Shown one piece after another: positions 1-7,618 of a stretch of 64,000 nucleotides of DNA. The translations under genes and the position numbers were made by a program. The notes below the pieces were generated by a model. The model saw only the letters and a program-made list of their open reading frames with translations. It was not told the DNA's origin and searched no databases. Every line of letters starts with the position of its first letter. Position 1 is the first letter of the stretch. This DNA is from Desulfobulbaceae bacterium (GTDB taxonomy: Bacteria; Desulfobacterota; Desulfobulbia; Desulfobulbales; Desulfocapsaceae), in assembly GCA_019163335.1 (NCBI GenBank), contig JAFLKM010000028.1, positions 42,080 through 106,079 of the forward strand, written 5' to 3'.

Positions 1-602
1 TTATTGTGATGGCTCATCCACTCAAGGGTAAAGGAACCACCACGGCTGACCACTCCCATGACCCGCTTCTGCCGGCTCAGGCGTTTCTGCAGATCACGAT
101 TAATGCCGCAGTGGATGGTCATGAAATCAACCCCATCCATGGCCTGTTTTTCAATGACCTTGAACATCTCATCGACGGTGACATCTACAATATCTTTTTT
201 CTGCCGCTCCACGACCTCGGCCACGGCCTGATAGATCGGGACAGTGCCCAGCGGCACCGGACAGTTGGCGAGGATACCCCGGCGCACGGCATCCAGATCA
301 CCGCCCATGGATAGATCCATCACCGTATCAGCTCCCGCCTTGACCGCCACCCGCAATTTTTCCAGCTCTTCCTCAAGGCTGGCAATGTCCCTGGAAGAGC
401 CAATGTTGGCATTCACCTTGGTAGAGGTATTCTTGCCAATGCCAATAATTTTCTCAAAATCATGATGACGATTTTTGGTAATGGCAATGGTTCCCAGGGC
501 CACACCAGCCATCAGTTGGTCAACCGGAAGGGATTCATAGCGCGCACAGGCTTCAAACAGAGGGGTGACGACACCATTGCGTGCGTCCTCGCGAATACTC
601 AT
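1..602 (-). CDS. thiC: Phosphomethylpyrimidine synthase ThiC (or paralogue BzaF), 3'-truncated by the window edge
   Basis: The reverse strand encodes an open frame starting ATG-AGT-ATT-CGC at 602 and running off the left edge after about 200 codons. A Shine-Dalgarno stretch (AAGGAGT, 612-618) precedes it. The visible protein has the ThiC signatures KVNANIGSS, GADTVMDLSMGGD, CPVPLGTVPIYQ and MTIHCG. ThiC is a radical-SAM enzyme that rearranges aminoimidazole ribotide to the thiamine pyrimidine HMP-P; its C-terminal CxxCxxxxC cluster motif would lie outside the window. The close paralogue BzaF makes 5-hydroxybenzimidazole for the cobamide lower ligand in anaerobes, and the N-terminal part cannot separate the two. 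No thi-box (TPP riboswitch) is evident upstream on this strand, which leaves BzaF a real alternative. The family call is firm; the paralogue is open. Confidence 0.85.
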   Translation of the reverse strand, partial: MSIREDARNGVVTPLFEACARYESLPVDQLMAGVALGTIAITKNRHHDFEKIIGIGKNTSTKVNANIGSSRDIASLEEELEKLRVAVKAGADTVMDLSMGGDLDAVRRGILANCPVPLGTVPIYQAVAEVVERQKKDIVDVTVDEMFKVIEKQAMDGVDFMTIHCGINRDLQKRLSRQKRVMGVVSRGGSFTLEWMSHHN

Positions 603-912
603 AATTTTCTTACTCCTTACTAAGTAACAAAAAATACCAGAAAATCAGTACAGTTAATAAAAATGATGGATCGGACTGCATTTTCCCGGTCCTCACAGAA
701 ACAACAACAAACATGTTTCATCCTATATATACTGTCTTGACAATGTTCTCAAGCATCACCTTCTCAACAGGTAATTCCGCCATCCAAAGAGATACCCCCA
801 CCCCAGACGTTCTCGGGGTTACAGGAGAGAGAGCCGCCGCCATCCTCTTTAACGAAAAAATAATAAATAAGCGCCTTTTTCGGATACCAAAATGTCTTGA
901 CAATGTGTATTC

Positions 913-1092
913 TTAGCTCGTTAATACTTCTACGTTTCTTTTTCTGTAACTATCCAGCTTATTGCCGGAAAGGAAGTAAAACCAGGTATTGTAACTAATC
1001 AGTAGTGCCCCATATGCGAGAAAGAGGCTTGCGAAGTGTACTGGTTCGTATATGAGCAGGCCAATGACAAAGCAGATGGGGAGTGCTACTGG
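913..1092 (-). pseudogene. Remnant of an integral membrane protein gene (C-terminal 59 codons)
   Basis: On the reverse strand a 59-codon open stretch with no start codon lies between an in-frame TAG (1093-1095) and a TAA (913-915). The conceptual peptide is protein-like: a hydrophobic run containing ICFVIGLLIYEP, then FASLFLAYGALLISY, then a basic tail SYRKRN. This resembles the end of a small multi-pass membrane protein; CDP-alcohol phosphatidyltransferases end in a similar way, but I do not recognise the family. It sits between thiC and the secretion operon. It may be the surviving 3' end of a gene lost when the gsp operon boundary formed. The same DNA folds into a long hairpin, so non-coding constraint is an alternative reading. 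Confidence 0.35.
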
Positions 1093-1100
1093 CTAGTTAC
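991..1100 (+). repeat. Long multi-segment inverted repeat upstream of gspG
   Basis: Four nested complementary segments can be matched: GTAACTA with TAGTTAC at the ends, CAGTAG with CTACTG, CCCCAT with ATGGGG, and CATATGCGA with TCGTATATG (one wobble). The right end is followed by a T-rich stretch. It could be a leader or terminator hairpin of the gsp transcript, or a palindromic element inserted in the gene remnant it overlaps. Confidence 0.4.
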
Positions 1101-1143
1101 CTTTTTCTTCCATTCTCTCTCACAGACAAAACCATAAATAATT

Positions 1144-1638
1144 ATGAACTTTTCATCCAAAAATCCACCCCAGCCCCCAGCCCCCTCCCCAAATGGTGTT
1201 CGGCGCCGTCTTTCAGAGGCTGGCTTCACCCTTATCGAACTGCTGGTTGTCCTTATTATTATCGGCATTCTCGCCGGTTATGTTGGCCCGAAGATCATGG
1301 GACATCCGGAAGAGGCCAAGCGAACCATGGCGACGGTGCAGATCACCAGCCTGGAAACAGCCCTGGAAACCTATAAGCTTGACAATGGGGCCTATCCCTC
1401 CACGGAACAGGGACTGCAGGCCTTAATAGAAGCACCCACCACTGGAAGACTTCCGAAAAAATGGCGGACAGGGGGCTATCTCACGAAAGGAAAACTCCCC
1501 AAAGACCCTTGGGGCAACGATTTCGTTTATCTCTGCCCGGGAACGCACAGCGACTTTGATATCACCTCCTATGGCAATGATGGTCAGGCCGGCGGTGAAG
1601 GGGATGACGCAGATGTCAATAACTGGGCCAATGAATAA
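1144..1638 (+). CDS. gspG: Type II secretion major pseudopilin GspG
   Basis: 164 residues. A proline-rich leader of 27 residues ends in a class III prepilin site, Gly27|Phe28-Thr-Leu-Ile-Glu32, with the Glu+5 needed for methylation and assembly. A hydrophobic helix follows (LLVVLIIIGILAGYVGPKI). The C-terminal part carries the GspG hallmarks YPSTEQGLQAL, the DPWGN motif and a calcium-binding-loop-like SYGNDGQAGG. GspG forms the shaft of the periplasmic pseudopilus that pushes folded substrates through the secretin. The leader is longer than usual and the start has no strong ribosome-binding site. It is the first gene of a tightly packed ten-gene operon. Confidence 0.96.
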   Translation: MNFSSKNPPQPPAPSPNGVRRRLSEAGFTLIELLVVLIIIGILAGYVGPKIMGHPEEAKRTMATVQITSLETALETYKLDNGAYPSTEQGLQALIEAPTTGRLPKKWRTGGYLTKGKLPKDPWGNDFVYLCPGTHSDFDITSYGNDGQAGGEGDDADVNNWANE

Positions 1639-1655
1639 GCGGATCGTCTTGCGCC

Positions 1656-2264
1656 ATGTGCGGCAACACCATGAAACATAGCGACGGGATCGTCAAGCAA
1701 GCTCAGAAACTCTCCAACTCCTGTTCTCTCTGTGCCAAGCGTCCACCTTTTTCAGCACGACTTAGAAACCGGCAGGGATTCACTCTGCTGGAGCTTATCA
1801 TTGTCTGCCTGCTGATCACGATCAGCCTGGCCTTCAGTGTGCCCGCGCTCCGACAGACCCTGGTGATTGACCAGCTTGCCGCAAACTCCCGCAAGGTCAT
1901 CGCCCTGATCAGAGAGGTCCGACTGCTCGCCACTCAGGAGCAACAACCCTATCTGATCCACTTCGATCTTGATAAAAAAAAGATATGGTACCGCGCCGAT
2001 GTCGCCACCCCAAAAGAAGAGCAACAACATCCGGACTCGCAACCAGGCATCCAGTTTCCCCCATCCGTTCATTTCAAGGATATTCAAAGCGGCACAACGG
2101 AGAAAAAGCAATCCGGTGAACTCGCCCTGTGGATCAACAGACAGGGATACATGGAGCAGACCATTCTCCATCTGGCCGATGACCAGGACAACATCATCAG
2201 CCTGGTCATTTCGCCCTTTCTCAGCACCATAAAAGCCAATGACAGCTATATCAGCCTGGATTAA
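1656..2264 (+). CDS. gspH: Type II secretion minor pseudopilin GspH
   Basis: 202 residues. A long leader (about 41 residues) ends RQG|FTLLELIIV, a prepilin peptidase site with Glu+5, followed by the hydrophobic N-terminal helix and a globular domain with the GspH-type SRKVIALIREVRLLATQEQQPYLI segment cut by the family as alpha-1 then beta sheet. It is expected to sit at the pseudopilus base or tip complex with GspI, J and K. ATG codons at 1656 and 1671 are both possible starts; neither has a good Shine-Dalgarno. It overlaps gspI by 26 bp, implying translational coupling. Confidence 0.9.
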   Translation: MCGNTMKHSDGIVKQAQKLSNSCSLCAKRPPFSARLRNRQGFTLLELIIVCLLITISLAFSVPALRQTLVIDQLAANSRKVIALIREVRLLATQEQQPYLIHFDLDKKKIWYRADVATPKEEQQHPDSQPGIQFPPSVHFKDIQSGTTEKKQSGELALWINRQGYMEQTILHLADDQDNIISLVISPFLSTIKANDSYISLD

Positions 2265-2715
2265 GGGCCAGGGCGCTCTGCCTCAAGCGTGTTTCCTTTC
2301 CAACCGTCCATCGCCGCAACTTCCACGGCAAGGGGGTTTCACCCTTCTTGAGGTGATGATTGCCATTGCCCTGCTTGCCATTGCCCTGACCACCCTGTTT
2401 GGCTCACAGGCCCAGAGCGTTTCACTCGCCGCAACGGTCAGATTCAACACCCAGGCACCCCTTCTTGCCCAGCTGAAAATGGCGGAATTAACTGGAAGTG
2501 CTGACCGGCCTGCCGCCGACAGTGGTGATTTCGGCGAGGACTTCCCAGGCTTTCAGTGGCAGTTAGAGTCAAAAGAGGTACTGCTCGCAACATCCAAGAT
2601 CGTAAACAAGCTGTCTGATTCACTGCAGCGCCTGATCCTGACTGTCTCCTGGGGCGAGAAAGGACAGTATTCCTATCAGCTGGAAAGCTATGTGCTCAAA
2701 AAGCCGGAGCCGTGA
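2239..2715 (+). CDS. gspI: Type II secretion minor pseudopilin GspI
   Basis: 158 residues. The prepilin site is GG|FTLLEVMIAIALLAIAL, with Glu+5, then the conserved GspI pattern in which the helix leads to a TLFGSQAQ segment. GspI nucleates the pseudopilus tip complex with GspJ and GspK. The start at 2239 lies inside the end of gspH; the leader before the cleavage site is about 33 residues, in line with the other long leaders of this operon. The stop codon overlaps the start of gspJ (TGATG). Confidence 0.92.
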   Translation: MTAISAWIKGQGALPQACFLSNRPSPQLPRQGGFTLLEVMIAIALLAIALTTLFGSQAQSVSLAATVRFNTQAPLLAQLKMAELTGSADRPAADSGDFGEDFPGFQWQLESKEVLLATSKIVNKLSDSLQRLILTVSWGEKGQYSYQLESYVLKKPEP

Positions 2716-3404
2716 TGCAGTCAAGACCTCATCCAAACCACGGCTTTACCCTGCTTGAGATCCTGATGGCGATTTCGATCTTCGCCATCGTCATCTCCCT
2801 GGCCTATGGCGCATACCGATCCACCTTTCGCATCATCGACCACACAGAATCACAGACCGAGATCTACAATCAGGCCCGCATCGCCATGGACCGAATCAGC
2901 AACGACCTCGGCTCCCTGTACCTGGGAAGCAAGGGCTCTCTCCAGGGTAAGGCACAGACCCTTGGTAACAAACAGGCCGACACCATCCAGTTCACCTCCA
3001 CCGCTCATCTTGTCCTGAACCGGGAAGAACAGGCTGCTGGACTTGCGACGATCAGCTATACCGTCGTAGAAGATCCCGATACCCGGGAATTAAGCCTTCT
3101 GCGTCACGATCAGGCCTTTCGTCCCAGTGAAAATGAAGAACCGGTCTTAGGTAAAGGGCTGCTTCTCTGTGAGGGGCTGCAAGAAGTAAGGCTTGTCTAT
3201 TATGATACCAAGGGCGAGCAGAAAGACAGCTGGGACAGTAAAGAGATTGAAAAAGCAGATACCAATGCCAAGGCGCTTCCAGAGAGAATTGAGGTCAGCC
3301 TCCTCTTTGCTGATCCGGTCGCAGGCGGCAAGCCGATTCGTTTTAGCACGGGGGTTACGTTTCCGACCGGCAAGCCTGCAGCTTCTTCGGAAAAGAGCCA
3401 ATAA
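2715..3404 (+). CDS. gspJ: Type II secretion minor pseudopilin GspJ
   Basis: 229 residues from the ATG at 2715, which shares one base with the gspI stop; a GTG at 2712 would add one residue. The leader MQSRPHPNHG is short, followed by the cleavage site G|FTLLEILMAISIFAIVI with Glu+5. The body has the GspJ pattern ARIAMDRISNDLGSLYLG and a beta-rich C-terminal half. GspJ joins GspI and GspK in the tip complex. gspK follows one base after its stop. Confidence 0.93.
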   Translation: MQSRPHPNHGFTLLEILMAISIFAIVISLAYGAYRSTFRIIDHTESQTEIYNQARIAMDRISNDLGSLYLGSKGSLQGKAQTLGNKQADTIQFTSTAHLVLNREEQAAGLATISYTVVEDPDTRELSLLRHDQAFRPSENEEPVLGKGLLLCEGLQEVRLVYYDTKGEQKDSWDSKEIEKADTNAKALPERIEVSLLFADPVAGGKPIRFSTGVTFPTGKPAASSEKSQ

Positions 3405-3405
3405 G

Positions 3406-4452
3406 ATGACCACGAATGCAATCGCCGCCTGGCAAAGGCCCCTTGGAAACCGACATGGCATGGCCCTGTTGATTGTCCTGTCCGTCGTCAGCCTGATTGT
3501 CGTCCTGACCATCCAGTTCAATAAAAATATGCGGCAAAACCTTATCACCTCAGGTCTTGCCGGCAACGCTGTCAAACTTGAGGCCATGGCCAGGTCGGGA
3601 ATCAACCTGGCCATGGCCGTGCTCGACAAAGATGCCAAAGAAAATGAATACGATTCTCTCCAGGATTCCTGGGCGGTTCTGGCACAGGAGAATCTGTCAC
3701 CGCTCTTTGATGGCGGACTGCTCACCGTTGAAATCACTGACAACAACGGCAGATTCCAGATCAACAGTCTCGTCCAGAGCAAGACCAGTGAACAGACGAA
3801 TCAAAGCCCGCAACAGGCAAATACCCTCGAGCGGGCTACCCGTAATGTTTTGTTGCGCTTGCTCCGGAATGAGCCATTTGCCTTGGAAGACAGCGAGGCA
3901 AGAACCATTATCGATTCACTGATCGACTGGATTGATGCCGATGACGGTGACTGGGAGCAGGAGCTTGGCGCCGAATCCAGCTATTACCAGTCGTTAAAGA
4001 CACCCTATCCCTGCAAAAACGGCCCCATAGAGTTTATCGAAGAACTCCTGCTGGTGAAAGGGATCACCCCGGAACTCTTCTATGGCACAAAAGATCATCC
4101 CGGACTGGCCAGGCTCCTGACCACCCAGGGGACTGATGGAAAGATTAACATCAACACCGCCGACCCATTACTTCTTCAAGCCCTGCATGAAGATTTGACC
4201 AAACAAATGGCGGATGATATGCTGGCCTTTAGGGAAGATGCCAACAATAAAGACACTTTGGCCTCAATAAAATGGATCTCGGAGGTCCTTCCTTCCCTGA
4301 GCGGACAAAATGGGGTAAAGAATATTACAGTGAAAAGCAGCTCGTATACTGTGCTGGCAGAGGCCCGACTCGATTCATCGCAAAAGAAAATTATGGCAAC
4401 CATGCAACGAGACTCCCAAAAGACTACCCTCCTTCAGTGGAAAGTTGATTAG
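3406..4452 (+). CDS. gspK: Type II secretion minor pseudopilin GspK
   Basis: 348 residues from the ATG at 3406, right after the gspJ stop. A frame open further upstream is an artefact of reading into gspJ. The cleavage site is HG18|MALLIVLSVVSL; the Glu+5 of other pseudopilins is missing, as is usual for GspK. The large globular domain contains the expected LIDWIDADDGDWEQELGAES metal-binding region and a helix-hairpin-helix-like segment with INTADPLLLQAL. GspK caps the pseudopilus. Length and order fit the family. Confidence 0.93.
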   Translation: MTTNAIAAWQRPLGNRHGMALLIVLSVVSLIVVLTIQFNKNMRQNLITSGLAGNAVKLEAMARSGINLAMAVLDKDAKENEYDSLQDSWAVLAQENLSPLFDGGLLTVEITDNNGRFQINSLVQSKTSEQTNQSPQQANTLERATRNVLLRLLRNEPFALEDSEARTIIDSLIDWIDADDGDWEQELGAESSYYQSLKTPYPCKNGPIEFIEELLLVKGITPELFYGTKDHPGLARLLTTQGTDGKININTADPLLLQALHEDLTKQMADDMLAFREDANNKDTLASIKWISEVLPSLSGQNGVKNITVKSSSYTVLAEARLDSSQKKIMATMQRDSQKTTLLQWKVD

Positions 4453-4455
4453 CCA

Positions 4456-6009
4456 ATGAGCAGCAAAATTCTTGCCATTGATCTGAAAAACGGCCTGCTC
4501 ACCGCCATTGCCTTCACCGTGGACGCGAGAGTCATGCACGTCACAGGTCATGCCGTGGTGCAGGTTGCGGCCCGCCCCATGGAGGAGGCCCTGACTGAGC
4601 TGAGCCGGAAGATCGATTTTCACGATGCCACTTGCCATGTTGCCCTGGCCGCCGAGTCGTTTTTTTATCGCAATCTCTCAGTCCCCTTCACCGACAGTAA
4701 AACCATTAACAAAATCCTGCCCCTGGAACTCGAAGAAAATACCCCGGTAAAAATTGACCGGCTGCTCATTGACTTTATCGTCTCCCAAGAAAACAAGCCT
4801 CATAGTCAAATCATCGCCGCCATGATTGACCGGGAGCTTCTGACTGGCCGGCTGACAGCCCTGCAGGCCCTGGGCGTTGATCCGGAAACCGTAACCATTT
4901 CCGGGATCCCCACGGCCCTTTGCCTGCTCAACACTCCTGACCGTCCAGCCGATTTCCTGCTCCTCGATATTGATTTACAGGAAGCAACCTGCATCCTGGT
5001 TCGTTCGGGACACATCTGCCTGATTCGTCCGCTGGCCTTTGATCCCGGCCTTGCGGCTGGATTCCAGATCAGTCCGGAGAATACCGTCGCGGCCTTGCGG
5101 CCGGAAAATATCGATACAACCTTTCAGACATTCTGTACGGCTATTTTCCAGGCCCTGCAATCCTCCGATACGGCCCATGAGCCTAGCGGACTCGCGGTCT
5201 ACCTGAGTGGATCAGTTGGCTCCTTAGCGGGAACTGCCGAACGTATCGAAGCCGGACTCGGTGATCTTTGCCTCAGTTGTTCCCTGGCTGCCTCTGACCC
5301 GACGACCATGGAAGGCGGCGCCTCAGAGCTGCCAAAGATGGCGCCGGATCGGCCCTCATGCCAACTCGTACCCCCCCCAGCAGAGGGAACCTGGCACCCC
5401 GGTGTCATGGCAGATGCCGTCAACCTTGGCTGGCAGGTCATTAAGAACTGGAAAGGCTTTAACCTCCGAAAAGAGGCCTTTGCCACCAAAAAATCTTTCA
5501 ACGGCACCAGAAACCAGGCCATTGCCATCACCCTGCCCCTCCTCACGGCGGCCATGCTGGCAATCTTCTATCTCTGGTACGATTACGCCCAGCTCCTCAA
5601 GGAAAAAAAGGGGCTGGATGCCCAGATTCAAGCGGTCTTTATTGAAACCCTGCCGGATGTCACCCGCATCGTAGATCCCGTTCAGCAACTCCGGGTCAAG
5701 ATTCAGGAGACCGGCCAGACCTCCGCAGGCAAGGATGGCTCCCTGCCCCCAATAAACATTCTCACCCTTTTGGCCGAGGTGTCCGCCAACATTCCGGAAC
5801 CGCTGGATGTCCGGCTGAACCGTTTCGTGGTGGATGATAACGGACTGCGCCTGAAAGGCAGCACTGACACCTTCAATACGGTGGATGCCATCAAGAAGGG
5901 TCTAGAACAATCGGCTGTATTCAGCAATGTCGAGATCAGCGCCGCCAATCTTGACCCCAAGAGCTCAAAGGTTCGATTTGAGCTGAAACTGACCATGAAA
6001 GGCAGCTGA
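4456..6009 (+). CDS. gspL: Type II secretion inner-membrane platform protein GspL (PilM-PilN-like)
   Basis: 517 residues. The N-terminal two thirds form a PilM/actin-like cytoplasmic domain, beginning ILAIDLKNGLLTAIAF and containing LLLDIDLQEATCILVR. One membrane helix lies at about residues 354-374 (TLPLLTAAMLAIFYLW), followed by a periplasmic coiled segment and a small ferredoxin-like domain. GspL links the cytoplasmic ATPase GspE to GspM in the inner-membrane platform. It starts 3 bp after gspK and ends 3 bp before gspM. It is somewhat longer than the enterobacterial protein but has the same layout. Confidence 0.88.
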   Translation: MSSKILAIDLKNGLLTAIAFTVDARVMHVTGHAVVQVAARPMEEALTELSRKIDFHDATCHVALAAESFFYRNLSVPFTDSKTINKILPLELEENTPVKIDRLLIDFIVSQENKPHSQIIAAMIDRELLTGRLTALQALGVDPETVTISGIPTALCLLNTPDRPADFLLLDIDLQEATCILVRSGHICLIRPLAFDPGLAAGFQISPENTVAALRPENIDTTFQTFCTAIFQALQSSDTAHEPSGLAVYLSGSVGSLAGTAERIEAGLGDLCLSCSLAASDPTTMEGGASELPKMAPDRPSCQLVPPPAEGTWHPGVMADAVNLGWQVIKNWKGFNLRKEAFATKKSFNGTRNQAIAITLPLLTAAMLAIFYLWYDYAQLLKEKKGLDAQIQAVFIETLPDVTRIVDPVQQLRVKIQETGQTSAGKDGSLPPINILTLLAEVSANIPEPLDVRLNRFVVDDNGLRLKGSTDTFNTVDAIKKGLEQSAVFSNVEISAANLDPKSSKVRFELKLTMKGS

Positions 6010-6012
6010 TCC

Positions 6013-6594
6013 ATGACCGACCTGACCCTCAAAAACACCCTCCAGACATTTCTGGACAAGAGCGGACTGAATAAACTCGAAAAACGAGAAAAGCAGATTG
6101 TTGTGGCCGGCGTCATCTTTCTCGTCTGTTTCGCCCTTTTCCACTTTATCGTCTCCCCCCTGCTCCAGGCCCGACAGCAGACACACAAGGCCCTGATTCA
6201 CAAAAAAGAGGATCTCCAGAAAATCCATCAGCTCCAGGCTGACTATCGCAAACTCCAGAACCATTCGGCGAATGTCGAGGACAGGCTCCAGAAGAGAAAC
6301 CCCGCGTTTTCCCTCTTTTCCTTCGTGGAAGAAAAGGCCACCAAGGCCAAGGTCAAACAGCAGATCAACTCGATGACCCCTTCCACCTCAGAGGGAGAAG
6401 GCACCCTCCAGGAGTCTCGGGTTGACCTCAAGCTGGAGCGCATCTCTACACAGCAACTTGTTGATTTTTTAAAGGAAATCGAATCTACAGAGAATATTGT
6501 GGTGGTCAAGCGCATTTCAATCCAGGATAACAGCAAAGAAGACGGAGCCCTTGATGCCGTGATGCAGATCATAACCTATACCAAAAAATCCTGA
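6013..6594 (+). CDS. gspM: Type II secretion inner-membrane platform protein GspM (PilO-like)
   Basis: 193 residues. A short cytoplasmic head precedes one membrane helix at about residues 29-50 (VVAGVIFLVCFALFHFIVS), then a coiled coil (about 52-100) and a small alpha/beta periplasmic domain ending TQQLVDFLKEIES...VKRISIQD. This is the GspM/PilO layout. It dimerises with GspL in the platform. Identity rests on architecture and on its position after gspL, since GspM is poorly conserved. Confidence 0.85.
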   Translation: MTDLTLKNTLQTFLDKSGLNKLEKREKQIVVAGVIFLVCFALFHFIVSPLLQARQQTHKALIHKKEDLQKIHQLQADYRKLQNHSANVEDRLQKRNPAFSLFSFVEEKATKAKVKQQINSMTPSTSEGEGTLQESRVDLKLERISTQQLVDFLKEIESTENIVVVKRISIQDNSKEDGALDAVMQIITYTKKS

Positions 6595-6596
6595 CC

Positions 6597-6797
6597 ATGA
6601 CCTTTTCCACCACCCCATTCCATGCCCCTTTGGCTAGCCAGCCGGCAGGCTTGACTCTTTGTCAGTCCCCTCTGGTCAAGGCACCGGGACGGAGCACCGT
6701 GATGGCGCAGGCAGACCATTCTGCCTTTTCTCCCTGCCAACCTAAACGATCGGCTGCGATCCCGTGTCTTCCTCTGCCCCAGAGGGTGTTGATATAA
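6597..6797 (+). CDS. Small hypothetical ORF between gspM and gspC
   Basis: A 66-codon frame starts 2 bp after the gspM stop, and its TAA overlaps the proposed gspC ATG as TAATG. The predicted peptide is proline- and serine-rich with no membrane helix, no signal peptide and no recognisable domain. It may be translated only to couple ribosomes from gspM to gspC, or it may be chance coding in a 200-bp spacer. No good Shine-Dalgarno is seen before its ATG. Confidence 0.3.
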   Translation: MTFSTTPFHAPLASQPAGLTLCQSPLVKAPGRSTVMAQADHSAFSPCQPKRSAAIPCLPLPQRVLI

Positions 6798-7618
6798 TGG
6801 CAAAAATTCTAAGAAATAGAATTCTGCTTATCGTCATCGCCTTACTGGCCGCAGGCGGGATAGCTCTCAGTTTCTTCTGGGACAGCATTGCATTGCAGCC
6901 GCAACTGGCCAGAATTTTCCCCACTCTGTCCGCCCATAGTCCCATGCCCACGGGCGATGTGCCTGAAGCCGGGGAAAGCGTCATTGGCCAGGCACAAGGA
7001 GTGAAGCCGGGAACAATTGCAAAAAAGAAACAACAGGACTTTCAGGTCATTCTCAAACGTCATCTTTTCGGTAAGTCCCAAGATAGCAAAAAAACCGGCA
7101 CCGACCAGGCCGCCGCCGTTCCCCTGACCGCCACTTCACTGGATTTAAGCCTGCTTGGCACCATTACCGGCCACCCCGATAAGCGCCGGGCCGTCATCCT
7201 TGACAAAAAAAAGAAGGCCCAGGAGCTTTATGGTCAGGGCGACACAGTGCAGGGCAGCCTGATCAAAGAGATTCTGCGTGACAAGATCATCCTCACCGTC
7301 AACGGCAAGGATGAGGTGCTGCTGCCGGAAATACCCCGAAAAAATCCCGCTCCTGGAGCCGCAAGAATCTTGCCGCCCCAACAACGGAGTGCCATGGAAG
7401 CGCCGGTGGAGGAGGACAATCCTGACACCCTGTCAGTGCTACCCAATGAGCCTGAAGCCGGGGAGCCTCCCATGGAGCCGGAAAACCCCATGGAACAAGC
7501 TGAATCAACTCCAGAGGTGACAGGGGAGCCCATAGAAAAAAAAGCGGGCAACCTTCCGCCTGTTCGTCGCAATCAAGACAAATCATCTTTTCAAAAAAAT
7601 ACTCAGGGAAAACCATGA
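6797..7618 (+). CDS. gspC: Type II secretion protein GspC (HR domain, no PDZ)
   Basis: 273 residues from the ATG at 6797, preceded by GAGGG about 9 bp upstream; an ATG at 6764 would add 11 residues. A cytoplasmic stub MAKILRNR is followed by one membrane helix (about residues 8-26). The homology-region domain is clear: VILKRHLFG, then LDLSLLGTITGHPDKRRAVILD, then YGQGDTVQGSLIKEILRDKIIL. The C-terminal PDZ or coiled-coil domain of classical GspC is replaced by a disordered tail rich in Pro and Glu. GspC couples the platform to the secretin N0 domain. It overlaps gspD by 4 bp (ATGA). Confidence 0.87.
   Translation: MAKILRNRILLIVIALLAAGGIALSFFWDSIALQPQLARIFPTLSAHSPMPTGDVPEAGESVIGQAQGVKPGTIAKKKQQDFQVILKRHLFGKSQDSKKTGTDQAAAVPLTATSLDLSLLGTITGHPDKRRAVILDKKKKAQELYGQGDTVQGSLIKEILRDKIILTVNGKDEVLLPEIPRKNPAPGAARILPPQQRSAMEAPVEEDNPDTLSVLPNEPEAGEPPMEPENPMEQAESTPEVTGEPIEKKAGNLPPVRRNQDKSSFQKNTQGKP

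Larger units (their letters stand above)
603..1143. other. Intergenic region between divergent thiC and gspG
   Basis: A gap of 541 bp holding the thiC Shine-Dalgarno, the gene remnant at 913-1092 and a large inverted repeat at 991-1100. A 14-bp direct repeat TGTCTTGACAATGT occurs at 733-746 and 893-906. The second copy could serve as a -35 box (TTGACA 897-902) with TTAATA at 921-926, 18 bp apart, pointing toward gspG. I see no convincing intact gene here. Confidence 0.5.

Noticed and set aside
6..314. Plus-strand open frame opposite thiC
   Set aside because: It is antisense to the well-supported ThiC frame and has no protein-like features.
603..1143. TPP riboswitch upstream of thiC
   Set aside because: No CUGAGA/ACCUGAU-type conserved elements could be found on the minus strand.
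3193..3405. N-terminal extension of gspK into gspJ
   Set aside because: The pseudopilin leader and the ATG at 3406 directly after the gspJ stop make the short form right.
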